From assembly GCF_000317205.1 (NCBI RefSeq), contig NZ_AJLK01000153.1, positions 1 to 49,995 of the forward strand: 49,995 nucleotides of DNA. Reading direction: 5' to 3'. Source of the DNA: Fischerella muscicola PCC 7414. GTDB taxonomy: Bacteria; Cyanobacteriota; Cyanobacteriia; Cyanobacteriales; Nostocaceae. Of the stretch, positions 7,830 to 16,939 are shown piece after piece. The translations under genes were made by a program, and so were the position numbers. The notes under the pieces are model-generated. The model did no database searches. It was not told where the DNA came from and saw only the letters and a program-made list of their open reading frames with translations. Position 1 is the stretch's first letter. Each line of letters opens with the position of its first letter.

Positions 7830-7891
7830 AGTCGTGAAAGCCAAAATCCTCGATTTTGGAAAAAGTAGAGGATTTAGGTTTGATTGCGACT
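7830..7891. repeat. Long imperfect palindrome (MITE-like)
   Basis: Outer AGTCG (7830-7834) / CGACT (7887-7891) and inner AAATCCTC (7844-7851) / GAGGATTT (7868-7875) nest within each other. It lies between the AMIN-beta-lactamase gene and tRNA-Leu. The rest of 7405-8017 is AT-rich with no gene seen. Confidence 0.5.
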
Positions 7892-7969
7892 ATTTCAACA
7901 ATTAACAACAAGCTGCTTACGTAAGTATTTGTGCTGTTACACCATCTCAACACAAAAAAATTGTTAAAC

Positions 7970-7999
7970 TTGTTGCAAAATCAAAAAATGTAGTATAAT
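7970..7999 (+). promoter_or_regulatory. Promoter of tRNA-Leu
   Basis: TTGTTG (7970-7975), an 18-nt spacer and a perfect TATAAT (7994-7999) place a start about 12 nt before the mature tRNA end at 8018. A sigma70/SigA-type promoter is the natural reading. Confidence 0.6.
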
Positions 8000-8017
8000 G
8001 ATAAAGTTGCAAATTAA

Positions 8018-8101
8018 GGGCGGGTGGCGAAACTGGTAGACGCACCACACTCAAAATGTGGCGAGCTTGCGCTCATAGGAGTTCGATTCTCCTCCTGCCC
8101 A
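8018..8101 (+). tRNA. tRNA-Leu (anticodon CAA)
   Basis: 84-nt class II tRNA. The acceptor stem is GGGCGGG / CCTGCCC with discriminator A8101; the anticodon stem CCACA / TGTGG encloses the loop CTCAAAA (anticodon CAA, reads UUG); a variable arm GAGCTTGCGCTC follows, and the T arm is AGGAG-TTCGATT-CTCCT. CCA is not encoded. No intron is present, in contrast to the cyanobacterial tRNA-Leu(UAA). Confidence 0.95.
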
Positions 8102-8808
8102 CTGCTGTAGTAGAACATTATAGAAGTTAGCGATCGCACTTAATTTTTGTTTAATATTTTTTCCATAGTCTTAGGCTCTCATACCTTGAAAAATATTACC
8201 GCTTTGTAGATGTTATAGCGGCTTTCTATTAAAGATAGCCTCTCGGCTTATCTTAAAGTGGAAACCTATTTTTGCAGCCATAGAGGTCAGCTAATTAATA
8301 TACCATTCATAAATCTTATCTGAGTTTAGTTCATCATTCAGATAAATCTATGATTTTCTCTTGAATATCTAGCATTTTTCTCCGGGTCATAGCTGCAAAA
8401 TTCTGAATACTGCTTATGGCAGATAAAAATTATGTCTTCCTGATATAAGAAAAACTTAAAGTATTTTTTTATACTTGCTTTTTAACACCCAGAAATTACT
8501 GTGTAATTCTTACTCAAAAAACGAATTGACATAAGTAAATCCCTATAAAGCAACTAAATTCAGGATATACATAACTGATTTGAACTTGTTTATTAGTAAT
8601 ATTTACTACTTTAGATTTCCCAGCAAAGCAGCGTATATTTTAGTCTAAAAATTTTGATGATAATTTAACTCTTCAGATAAAAATGAATTACAATATACTA
8701 GAGTAGCGCAATTGCTTAATCCAAGTTATAGGAATATCCTAAGCAAAACTTTTGTTTTGGAATTGAGTATATTTGGATTAGTTAGTTCACTTACAGGAAA
8801 ATATATTT
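8102..8808. other. 700-nt AT-rich stretch without a recognised gene
   Basis: No open frame of convincing composition on either strand and no hairpin followed by a T-run. One HIP1-like octamer occurs near 8130. It could hold the promoter of the small transcript ending at 9000, for which no clear -35/-10 pair is visible. Confidence 0.4.
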
Positions 8809-9012
8809 ATGAGGCTAAAAAGATGGGAGTCTCCGCGCCGCCAAGGCAGAAATGATAAAGGTAAAGGCGGCTCAGCAAGAAAACGACAACTAAAGAAACA
8901 GCAGCAGATGCTAAGGCAGAGGCTGAAGACAGACAACGAAATCGATAAGAATAGGAATCAGGGAACGGGGGAAGAAAATCTTAGCTTCCCCCTTTTTTTT
9001 GGGCTTTTTTAG
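8809..9012 (+). CDS. Uncertain small basic ORF
   Basis: 67 aa, strongly basic and Gln/Lys/Arg-rich (KRQLKKQQQMLRQRLK), with AGGAAAA a few nt before the ATG. A strong intrinsic terminator begins inside the frame (8967-9000), so the last 12 or so residues are encoded by the terminator stem and its T-run, which is abnormal for a real protein. Another frame over the same stretch reads Ala/Glu-rich (TAADAKAEAED) without a start. Either a frameshifted remnant, a small RNA gene, or a genuine small protein. I do not recognise it. Confidence 0.3.
   Translation: MRLKRWESPRRQGRNDKGKGGSARKRQLKKQQQMLRQRLKTDNEIDKNRNQGTGEENLSFPLFFGLF
8967..9000 (+). terminator. Strong intrinsic terminator
   Basis: An 8-bp GC-rich stem GGGGGAAG / CTTCCCCC with a 10-nt loop is followed directly by eight T residues (8993-9000). 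Its direction shows that a plus-strand transcript ends here, whether protein-coding or a small RNA. Confidence 0.85.
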
Positions 9013-9532
9013 GATGATAAAAAATAAAACTATTAATTTCATGCTACCAAGTGACAGTTATTTCACTAGCACACTACTGGTAATCAAGTAGTTAAGATTT
9101 TGCTTGGCAAGAAAAATTACTTGTTTAAATAAATTGTCTATAACGAATATCCATAAGATAGCTAATGTATCCACCTAAAATATTTTTGTTATTGCATAAG
9201 TAATAGTTTTTACATAAAGAATATATTTTTGATTTATAAAATCTTTTTAAGATTGATAAAAAAACATTAAAGCAAATATAAAGAAAGTATGAAGTTTACT
9301 AAAAAACTACTGACATGGTACGAATGTGGAGTAAGGTAGGATACAGGTTGCTTGATTTAATTATTACCAGGGAAGCAGTAATTTACTGTAAAGACAAATT
9401 GCATCTCCATGTGTTAACTGCCTACCGTTTCCTAAGTGTCTAAAAGCAAAAGTTTAGTCTGAGCTTGAGTTTTGGCGCATTGGCAATGGTTTTGCGGTTC
9501 TGTGATTTTATCTGTGACACAAGGAGTGACTT
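9013..9532. other. Gene-free region upstream of the glycan locus
   Basis: AT-rich, 520 nt, lying between the terminator at 9000 and the first glycosyltransferase. It presumably carries the promoter(s) of the exopolysaccharide locus, but no -35/-10 pair stands out; TTGCTTGATTTAATTATTA near 9350 is the best weak candidate. Confidence 0.4.
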
Positions 9533-10348
9533 ATGGTAGGAAGAACTTTTCTACCTACTCAGAAAGTACTAGAGTTTCCAATTACCGCCTTACGTTTTGA
9601 TGAACAAATACAGACGATACTGAGGTGGGCGATCGCGCGCGAGAGCAAGACTGTATGTGTAGCCAATGTGCATATGCTCATGGAAGCTCATTGGAATCCA
9701 GAGTTTGCTGGCATATTACAGAACGCAGACTTAGTCACTCCTGATGGAATGCCATTGGTTTGGATGATGAGGCTTCAAGGAGCGCGATACCAAAACCGTG
9801 TAGCGGGGATGGATATTTTATTAGCATCATGTCAGCTAGCTCAAACACTTGGCGTAAGTGTTTTTTTTGTGGGTTCTCAAACAGAAATTTTGTCTCGTAT
9901 GAGAACAAGGCTAGAGACTGAATTCCCGAACTTGAAAGTTGCTGCAATGGAACCCTTACCATTTCGTCCTTTAACAACTAAAGAAGACGAAGCCCTTATA
10001 GAAAAGATCAACGCCAGTGGTGCTGGTATTGTCTTTGTCTCCTTAGGGTGTCCCAAACAAGAAAAGTGGATGGATCAACACCAAGGTAAAATCCAAGCAG
10101 TAATGATTGGGTTAGGTGGGGTATTTCCGGTATACGCAGGGATTCACAAAAGAGCGCCTCGTATGGTGCGGGATCTAGGTTTTGAATGGTTATATAGATG
10201 GATTCAAGAACCCCGCCGCCTTTGGAATCGCTATGTTACAACAATCCCACCCTTTTTATTGTTAGCTTTTAAGCAAATATTGATGTCAAGTTCATTTAGT
10301 ACTCCATTTCATATTCGCGAACGTTACTTTGGATGGAGGGTTGAGTAA
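9533..10348 (+). CDS. WecG/TagA/CpsF-family (GT26) glycosyltransferase
   Basis: 271 aa, normal for the family. Enzymes of this family (TagA/TarA, WecG) add the second sugar, typically an N-acetylmannosamine-type residue, onto a lipid-linked first sugar at the inner membrane face. Visible signatures: N45 in VANVH, catalytic-type Asp71 in TPDGMPLVW, GCPKQEKWM near 178-186, and the C-terminal APRMVRDLGFEWLYRW ... EPRRLW block that mediates membrane association. AAGGAG lies 6 nt before the ATG, fixing the start. It is the first gene of the long plus-strand glycan locus. Donor and acceptor cannot be read from sequence; no initiating phosphoglycosyltransferase is present in this window. Confidence 0.88.
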   Translation: MVGRTFLPTQKVLEFPITALRFDEQIQTILRWAIARESKTVCVANVHMLMEAHWNPEFAGILQNADLVTPDGMPLVWMMRLQGARYQNRVAGMDILLASCQLAQTLGVSVFFVGSQTEILSRMRTRLETEFPNLKVAAMEPLPFRPLTTKEDEALIEKINASGAGIVFVSLGCPKQEKWMDQHQGKIQAVMIGLGGVFPVYAGIHKRAPRMVRDLGFEWLYRWIQEPRRLWNRYVTTIPPFLLLAFKQILMSSSFSTPFHIRERYFGWRVE

Positions 10349-10783
10349 GTTAAAGTCTTCTAGTTCTAAACATTGCTCAAACAGATTTAGTTTTGATGGA
10401 GGTGATGCAACCAAAAAGCTGAACTAACTTTTGTTGAATTCTTCCCACAAAATTATTAGCCAAACAAAAACCATCCGGAGTGGCTAAGTCTATAACAGTA
10501 TCTAGATACTGGTTTCTTAACTATTACTATGGCTATCACCACTCACATAGCAGGATTGTAAAAAAAACTAAGATGTCGTAATTGTCATAATTACTAATTG
10601 CTGGTAGCCTTTGATCACAAAAATCACAGCTTTAGTAACTAGGATAATTACTAAAAATTAATTAGTCTGCTAGTTTTAGTCTTGTAGAAGAGGTAGCTTA
10701 ATCTACTGATCAATCAGTATGGCTAGAATAAATTTGAAAAAATTTTGTTCAGCAAGAAAATAAAGTAAACCTTAACACTAATT
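10349..10783. other. 435-nt gap inside the glycan locus
   Basis: AT-rich, no ORF or RNA recognised. Its length compared with the short gaps downstream suggests a second promoter serving the ABC-exporter genes, but I cannot point to a specific box. Confidence 0.35.
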
Positions 10784-11695
10784 ATGCAACACAGCCAGCA
10801 TAACTTTAGACGAGATCAAGTCTCAAGCCAGACTCGAAAAGCAATTAGGAATTCGCCTAGAGAAGTGTATCGGCCCGAAAGTCGAATGAGACATCCGCTT
10901 CAGTTATTTAGGGCAATGGTATATGACTTGCTGGCATCACGAGAATTAGCTTGGAGGCTATTAGTTCGAGATATTAGCGCGAAATATCGTCAATCTTTTC
11001 TAGGAATTTTCTGGGCGATTATTCCTCCAGTCATCATGGCAGCTGGTTTTACCTTTGCTAAAGGTAGCGGCGTTGTCAATCTTGGTAATACAGAATTACC
11101 TTATCCTGCTTATGTCATGTTCAGCATGACCTTATGGCAAACTTTTGTCGAAGCATTAAATGGCCCAGTACAAGCAGTAACATCTGCCAAGCCAATGCTG
11201 GCAAGAATTAACTTTCCTCGGGAAGCCCTAATTATTGCCAAGTTGGGTGAAGTATTTTTCAACTTTGGCATCAAGCTGATTCTAATTTTTGGTTTATTTC
11301 TCTGGTTTAAAATACCAATTACCTGGAGCGTTATATTAGCGCCTGTTGCCTTAATCCATCTGGTGTTACTAGGAACATTTATTGGTTTGTTATTAGCACC
11401 GATGGGTGCTTTATATCAGGATTTTTCGATGGGACTGACTTTGATTTCTGGACTTTGGTTGTTTCTCACCCCAGTTGTCTATCCAGTTCCCAACAGTGGA
11501 GTATTTGGCACCATTGTAAAGCTAAATCCTGTTACACCTTTATTAGTAACAACACGAGAACTAGCAACAACAGGTGTGATATCTAACCCTCAAGGATTTT
11601 GGATTGTAAGTCTGATTGCAATATTAGGATTGCTGCTAGCTTGGATTATCTATCGTTTAGCAATGCCCTTTGTAGTTGAGAGGATTAGTTCGTAA
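10784..11695 (+). CDS. wzm: Polysaccharide ABC exporter, membrane subunit (Wzm-type)
   Basis: 303 aa ABC-2 type permease. A basic cytoplasmic N-terminus with RELAWRLLVRDISAKYRQS, the amphipathic interface segment common to O-antigen and teichoic acid exporters, precedes six predicted membrane helices from about residue 75 to the end. It would form the channel that moves an undecaprenyl-linked glycan across the inner membrane with the ATPase encoded 2 nt downstream. No strong ribosome site is seen. Family assignment is firm; the glycan is unknown, and the symbol is given by analogy with O-antigen systems. Confidence 0.88.
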   Translation: MQHSQHNFRRDQVSSQTRKAIRNSPREVYRPESRMRHPLQLFRAMVYDLLASRELAWRLLVRDISAKYRQSFLGIFWAIIPPVIMAAGFTFAKGSGVVNLGNTELPYPAYVMFSMTLWQTFVEALNGPVQAVTSAKPMLARINFPREALIIAKLGEVFFNFGIKLILIFGLFLWFKIPITWSVILAPVALIHLVLLGTFIGLLLAPMGALYQDFSMGLTLISGLWLFLTPVVYPVPNSGVFGTIVKLNPVTPLLVTTRELATTGVISNPQGFWIVSLIAILGLLLAWIIYRLAMPFVVERISS

Positions 11696-11697
11696 TC

Positions 11698-13011
11698 ATG
11701 ATCAGCATCAATGAACAAGATATGACAGCAAAGCCGCAAGATAGTGAGAGTGATATTGTCCTTTCAGTGAATGGAGTTTCTAAAAAGTTTTGTCGGGATT
11801 TGAAACGGTCTTTGTTCTATGGTGTTCAAGATATCACCTCTGAACTATTAGGACTACGAGAAAAGAGCGATAAATTACGCCCCAAAGAATTTTGGGCGCT
11901 GAACAATGTAAGTTTTCAATTGCGACGAGGAGAAGCACTAGGTTTAGTTGGAAAAAACGGTAGTGGAAAATCAACCTTACTGCGAATTATCGCAGGTTTA
12001 ATTAAACCTGATGCTGGATTTGTAGAAGTTTACGGTCGCGTCGCACCATTAATTGCACTAGGAGCAGGATTTAATCCAATCTTGACAGGGCGGGAAAATA
12101 TTTATGCCAATATGTCAATTTTGGGTTTGTCTAAAAAGGAAATTGATGAGCGATTTGATCAAGTTGTAGAGTTTGCAGAAATTGGAGATGCGATTGATGC
12201 ACCAGTACAAAGTTACAGTTCTGGAATGGCTGCAAGGTTAGGATTTGCCAGCGCCATTCATACTAATCCAGATATTCTTCTGATTGATGAAGTTCTAGCT
12301 GTAGGAGACATAAGGTTTAGGGCTAAGTGCCATCGAAGACTGCAAGAACTGCGTCAGAAGGGAACTTCTTTTATATTAGTTAGCCACCAACCTCAATCAA
12401 TCTTAAATGTGTGTAATCACGCTATTTATCTATTGCAAGGTCAGTTGATTGAGTCAGGTGATCCAGTTTCTATCATGAATCGATATGAAGAAGATTTATT
12501 TGCTCAAGGGAAACTTCAAAAAGGAGGAGCAATATTTTTAAAAGAAAAACCTAAACATGAAAGCTTAGGTGTCGATATTAATGCTATCTTTTTTAGAAAT
12601 TCCCAAGGAAATATAATTGAAAATCCTATCACTGGCGAACCAGCTAGTTTATCCATAATATATAGAGCATCTCAAGATAGAGAAATTGATAAAGTCTACC
12701 TAAGTTTTGCTATCCAGGAAATAGGAAAAGAAGATGTTGTCTTAAGGTTGAGCAGTTTTGATGATGAGCAAACACTAGAAATATTGCCTGGAGAAAATGA
12801 ATTACAAGTTCATATGCCTTATGTTGGTCTAAGACCAGGCTTATACACCATGCAAATTTATATTAAAAAAGATTCACTTTATACTTTAGATTATTATGAA
12901 TCTTTTCAATTTTCCGTCAAGACAAAAACAACTATGACTAAATGTTTATTTTATCAGCCACGGGTATGGAAGTCTGTTGAAAAACAAAGCACAGTAAACA
13001 TAAATAGTTAA
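11698..13011 (+). CDS. wzt: Polysaccharide ABC exporter, ATPase with glycan-binding C-terminal domain (Wzt-type)
   Basis: 437 aa. The nucleotide-binding domain carries Walker A G85-KNGSGKS-92, the signature YSSGMAARLGF near 178, and Walker B ILLIDEVLAVGD near 200, followed by the switch His in LVSHQ. Residues about 255-415 form the extra beta-sandwich domain that in Wzt proteins reads the terminal modification of the finished glycan before export, implying that this polymer has a recognisable non-reducing-end cap. It begins 2 nt after the permease stop, so the two are coupled. A second ATG (MTAKPQ) eight codons in is possible. Confidence 0.9.
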   Translation: MISINEQDMTAKPQDSESDIVLSVNGVSKKFCRDLKRSLFYGVQDITSELLGLREKSDKLRPKEFWALNNVSFQLRRGEALGLVGKNGSGKSTLLRIIAGLIKPDAGFVEVYGRVAPLIALGAGFNPILTGRENIYANMSILGLSKKEIDERFDQVVEFAEIGDAIDAPVQSYSSGMAARLGFASAIHTNPDILLIDEVLAVGDIRFRAKCHRRLQELRQKGTSFILVSHQPQSILNVCNHAIYLLQGQLIESGDPVSIMNRYEEDLFAQGKLQKGGAIFLKEKPKHESLGVDINAIFFRNSQGNIIENPITGEPASLSIIYRASQDREIDKVYLSFAIQEIGKEDVVLRLSSFDDEQTLEILPGENELQVHMPYVGLRPGLYTMQIYIKKDSLYTLDYYESFQFSVKTKTTMTKCLFYQPRVWKSVEKQSTVNINS

Positions 13012-13090
13012 ACAATAACTTATAAAAAATCCTTGAGATAAACCCAAACTACTACATGTAGCTGAATAATCTTCAAAGTGGTGATCCATA

Positions 13091-14530
13091 ATGGCAGTTC
13101 GTAGTGAAAATTCTGAGGTAGCAAAACTCTTCAAAACTGTTGTCGACAACGGCTACTGTATTGGCTGTGGCGCATGTGCTTCGATTAATGGTTCACCAAT
13201 TCAGATGAGGTTAAATAAATATGGTCAGTTTCAGGCTACTGTAAATTTATCTGCTGAGCAATCAGCTTTAAACACTTCAGTACAAGCTATTTGCCCATTC
13301 TCTAATGAGAGCCTAAACGAAGACCAAATTAGTCAGGAATTATTCAGTAATAATTGTGAATACCATCAAAAGATTGGCTATCATCTAGCAACCTATGCAG
13401 GTTACGTTAGTGAAGATGATTTCCGCGATCGCGGTAGTTCTGGTGGTATGGGTACCTGGATTGCTAGCAACCTTTTGAAAGAAGGATTAGTTGATGGGGT
13501 TCTCCATGTTCACCAACGTCAACCTTCTGAGACAGACCCCAGATTATTCCAATATCAGTTATCTACAACATTAGAACAGGTACGTCATGGCTCTAAGTCT
13601 CGCTATTACCCAATTGAAATGTCCGAAATTATACAGATAATTCGTGACAGACCTGGACGTTATGTCTTAGTTGGTATTCCATGTTTTATCAAAGCAGTTC
13701 GTCTGCTGATGAAGGAAGATCCTCTACTAGGTGAACGGATTCGGTTCTGTATTGGACTGATCTGCGGACACCTTAAGAGTATACGGTTTGCAGAAATGTT
13801 TGCTTGGCAATGCGGTGTTGAACCCGGCAAACTTCTAGCAGTTGACTTTCGTAAGAAGCTACCTGATGCAGATGCTAACAAATATGGCGTAGAAGTAGTT
13901 GGACTGGAAAATGGCAAACTTGTTACACGCACTAGTCCAGTTCAAGACATGTACGGTTACGATTGGGGATTAGGGTTTTTCAAATACAAAGCTTGTGACT
14001 ACTGCGATGACGTAGTTGCTGAAACTGCGGATGTAACTGTCGGTGATGCTTGGTTGCCTCAATATATTAAAGACAGCCAGGGTACGAATGTAATTGTTGT
14101 TCGTCACCCAATTATTCATAATATGCTTGAACGAGCGATCGCAGCAGGCAATTTGAAACTTGAGCTAATTGATGCAGAAGAAGTCGTCCGATCACAAAAA
14201 TCAGGATTCGCACATCGACATGATGGACTAGCATACCGTCTTTACTTAGCAGATACTAAGGGTAAATGGCGTCCTAAAAAGCGAATACAGCCGAGTAAAA
14301 GAAATATAGAACGCAACTTTCAAAAGCGATATCTAATGCGGATGTTGCTGGCAAAAGAAAGCCATGACGCCTTCAAAAAAGCAGTTGAAGTTGGTCAGTT
14401 TTCAGTTTTCGTTGAAATCATGGAGCCTTTAGTTAGGCAATATCGAGCATTGTCTCAGCCTCCAACATGGAAGCAATTCATGTGGCAATTCAAAGGATTT
14501 GTAAAGCATTTATTGAATACATTTCTTTGA
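13091..14530 (+). CDS. FrhB/FpoF-family iron-sulfur flavoprotein of a glycan cluster
   Basis: 479 aa. Coenzyme F420 hydrogenase beta-subunit-like family: an N-terminal [4Fe-4S] site C23-IG-C26-GA-C29 with a distal CP near residue 80, then the FrhB N and C domains (GSKSRYYP, GIPCFIKAVR, ICGHLKS) and a Cys-containing block near 300 (YKACDYCDD). In bacteria lacking F420 metabolism these proteins lie in exopolysaccharide clusters next to polysaccharide pyruvyl transferases, exactly as here (next gene 46 nt downstream). They are suspected to be redox enzymes that modify sugars, but no reaction is firmly established. The start ATG at 13091 lacks a strong Shine-Dalgarno. Confidence 0.85.
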   Translation: MAVRSENSEVAKLFKTVVDNGYCIGCGACASINGSPIQMRLNKYGQFQATVNLSAEQSALNTSVQAICPFSNESLNEDQISQELFSNNCEYHQKIGYHLATYAGYVSEDDFRDRGSSGGMGTWIASNLLKEGLVDGVLHVHQRQPSETDPRLFQYQLSTTLEQVRHGSKSRYYPIEMSEIIQIIRDRPGRYVLVGIPCFIKAVRLLMKEDPLLGERIRFCIGLICGHLKSIRFAEMFAWQCGVEPGKLLAVDFRKKLPDADANKYGVEVVGLENGKLVTRTSPVQDMYGYDWGLGFFKYKACDYCDDVVAETADVTVGDAWLPQYIKDSQGTNVIVVRHPIIHNMLERAIAAGNLKLELIDAEEVVRSQKSGFAHRHDGLAYRLYLADTKGKWRPKKRIQPSKRNIERNFQKRYLMRMLLAKESHDAFKKAVEVGQFSVFVEIMEPLVRQYRALSQPPTWKQFMWQFKGFVKHLLNTFL

Positions 14531-14576
14531 AAACATCTCTCAGTAATTTCTCCCTATATAGTGACATTAGGCTTAT

Positions 14577-15803
14577 ATGAAAGTAGTCATCACAGGAATA
14601 TTTGGTTTACGAAATCGAGGGGTTGAAGCATTAGTAGTGCCTACCATCGAACAATTGCATCAGCGTCATCCTCACCTTCCCATTAGCGTTCTTACTAGAA
14701 CACCAGACTATGATGAGATGCGGCTACAGCATTACGGTGCTAAATTAATTGACCGCACACTTTCCCATAGCACTCCTTTTCGGACTCGCCTTAAAAGACT
14801 AGGTGCCAAGCTACCTTTTTATCAGCCCAAAGAAACACCTGCTGTACAAGCACTCCGTGAAGCATCAGTTGTTATTGCTTCTGGTGGTGATATATTTAGT
14901 TCCGATTATGGCGGACTTTATCAACATTTAAAGCCATTAGAAATAGCGTTAGATGCAAAAGTACCTATAGTATTTCTAGCTCAATCAATAGGGCCTTTCA
15001 AAACAGATCAAGAAGCCCAAGCATGGTTAAAAGTTGCTCGTCACTCAAAACTGATTACAGTTAGGGAGAAAATTTCCTACAGTTATCTAACAGAAAAACT
15101 CGGTCTTTCAACAAACTTAGTTAAACATACTGCTGATCCAGCATTTTTGCTGCAACCATCTTCTCCAACGGCTGTAGCTAACATGTTCAGTTCCTACTGC
15201 ATCAAAAAAGACCAACCAGTAATAGCACTCTCCATCAGTCAAGGGATCACTACATTTTCTGGTTGCGATGCTGATAAACATCTCAAAGCTTGGCATCAGG
15301 TCATTAAATTACTCATTGATGAGTTGAATGCACAAGTTCTCCTCATTCCTCATGTCCAAGAGAATTATGTCACAAATGATGATCGGATTGCTGCCACCAA
15401 GCTTCTCAGGAGTCTTGATTTTGACCCACGTGTTCGCTTAGCTGGTGCAGACCACTCTGCTTCAGAATTCAAAGGGCTAATAGGTGCCTGCGACATGGTT
15501 ATTGCTGAGCGTATGCACGCTGCAATAGCAGGACTGTCTAGTGGTGTTTGCACTGTTGCAGTCGGGTATTCAATTAAGGCTGAAGGGATTATGACCAATT
15601 TATTAGGAACTGAATCTGCTCATAACGGTTTACTCATCCCAATCCATCAATTTCTCGATACTGATAAAGCTTGTGTAGCTATTCGTAATGCCTGGACAAG
15701 ACGCCAAGAGGTGGCAAGTCAACTCAAAGAGGTGTTGCCAAAGATAAAGCAGGATTCAGCAAGTAACTTCGATATGATTGCAAAGCTATTAGATAATTTT
15801 TGA
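14577..15803 (+). CDS. Polysaccharide pyruvyl transferase family protein (WcaK/CsaB-like)
   Basis: 408 aa. It starts with the characteristic VVITGIFGLRNRGVEAL strand-loop-helix and has the GGDIFSSDYGG segment, LAQSIGPF, and a C-terminal ERMHAAIAGLSSG block, all typical of the PS_pyruv_trans fold (GT-B-like). Family enzymes such as CsaB and WcaK move a pyruvyl group from phosphoenolpyruvate onto a hexose to form a ketal; here this would give the glycan acidic pyruvate groups. It pairs with the FrhB-like gene upstream. The family also contains members of unknown reaction, so ketal-pyruvyl transfer is likely but not certain. Confidence 0.86.
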   Translation: MKVVITGIFGLRNRGVEALVVPTIEQLHQRHPHLPISVLTRTPDYDEMRLQHYGAKLIDRTLSHSTPFRTRLKRLGAKLPFYQPKETPAVQALREASVVIASGGDIFSSDYGGLYQHLKPLEIALDAKVPIVFLAQSIGPFKTDQEAQAWLKVARHSKLITVREKISYSYLTEKLGLSTNLVKHTADPAFLLQPSSPTAVANMFSSYCIKKDQPVIALSISQGITTFSGCDADKHLKAWHQVIKLLIDELNAQVLLIPHVQENYVTNDDRIAATKLLRSLDFDPRVRLAGADHSASEFKGLIGACDMVIAERMHAAIAGLSSGVCTVAVGYSIKAEGIMTNLLGTESAHNGLLIPIHQFLDTDKACVAIRNAWTRRQEVASQLKEVLPKIKQDSASNFDMIAKLLDNF

Positions 15804-15940
15804 AAATTGCTGAACCAATGTATCAATTAGCAAATAATAAATGTCTTTTGCCTCGCCTACATCATAACTAGCTAGATTAGTCATCATAAAAATTATGGCA
15901 ATTATTCAGATTAAGCACAAATATGGAGGACGGGAAACTT

Positions 15941-16939
15941 ATGCAAATATCGGTCATTATTCCTGTATATAATGCGGCTAAGTATGTTCGACAAGCTGTA
16001 GAATCTGCCTTATCTCAACCCGAAGTAGGAGAGGTCATTTTAATAGATGATGCTTCTTCTGATAACTCTTTTAATATATGCCAAGAATTAGCTAATGAAT
16101 CTCCTATAGTTAAATTATTTTGTCATAGTGATAAAAAAAATCATGGTGCAAGTGCAAGTAGAAATGTAGGAATACAAAAAGCTAATTGTGATTATATTGC
16201 ATTTTTAGATGCTGATGATTTTTACTTACCAGGACGTTTTGAATTAGCAGGTGATCAATTAACCAAATATCCTGAAATAGATGGCGTATATGAAGCAGTT
16301 GGAACTTATTTTGAAGATGAAAATAGTAAGAATACATGGACTTCTATTGGTCGTGGCGACAATAAACTAACTACTATTAGTGAAATAATTAATCCCGAAT
16401 TATTATTTGAAACTTTACTCCTCAATAAGGAAGTTGGTTGGTTCCATGCTAATGGATTACTGGTTCGCAAAACTATTTTTAATTTAACAGGTTATTTCGA
16501 TGAGAATCTGGAATTTAGCGAAGATATTGTGATGTGGTTCAAAATGGCAGCTGTTGGTAAATTGCTCCCTGGAAGTTTAGACGTACCAGTTGCCATGAGA
16601 AGGGTACATGGACATAACCACGTGACAAGATTTCATGAGAAATTAGTCTACTACAGTAATTTGCCTCGGTGGGAAACATTATTCATATGGGGCTATAAGA
16701 ACGGATTGGAATCAAGAAAGCTAGCTTTACTTTTTAGTCAATATGCTGACAGTCTCACAAATCAATCTTTAGGGGAAAAAACTGATTTAATACACAAAAA
16801 GTTTTATAATTTACATAAATTTGTTGTAATGATGTTGTTAATAATTAAATATCCAAAACTAATTAAATTAGCTCGGTATTTTTACAGTTTTACAGAAAGT
16901 AATTTAATTAAGAAATCGATGAAGCTATTATGGAATTGA
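15941..16939 (+). CDS. Family 2 glycosyltransferase
   Basis: 332 aa from the ATG at 15941 (MQISVIIPVYN). An in-frame ATG 18 nt earlier lies within the GGAGG-containing leader and is less likely, because GGAGG sits upstream of the second start. GT-A fold: nucleotide-binding VIIPVYNAAKYV, DDASSDNS, and the metal-binding DADDFY motif near residue 92. A putative general base lies in the FSEDIVMWFKMA segment. An inverting transferase using a nucleotide sugar at the cytoplasmic face is expected. It overlaps the next GT gene by 10 nt, so the two are translationally coupled. Specificity unknown. Confidence 0.87.
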   Translation: MQISVIIPVYNAAKYVRQAVESALSQPEVGEVILIDDASSDNSFNICQELANESPIVKLFCHSDKKNHGASASRNVGIQKANCDYIAFLDADDFYLPGRFELAGDQLTKYPEIDGVYEAVGTYFEDENSKNTWTSIGRGDNKLTTISEIINPELLFETLLLNKEVGWFHANGLLVRKTIFNLTGYFDENLEFSEDIVMWFKMAAVGKLLPGSLDVPVAMRRVHGHNHVTRFHEKLVYYSNLPRWETLFIWGYKNGLESRKLALLFSQYADSLTNQSLGEKTDLIHKKFYNLHKFVVMMLLIIKYPKLIKLARYFYSFTESNLIKKSMKLLWN

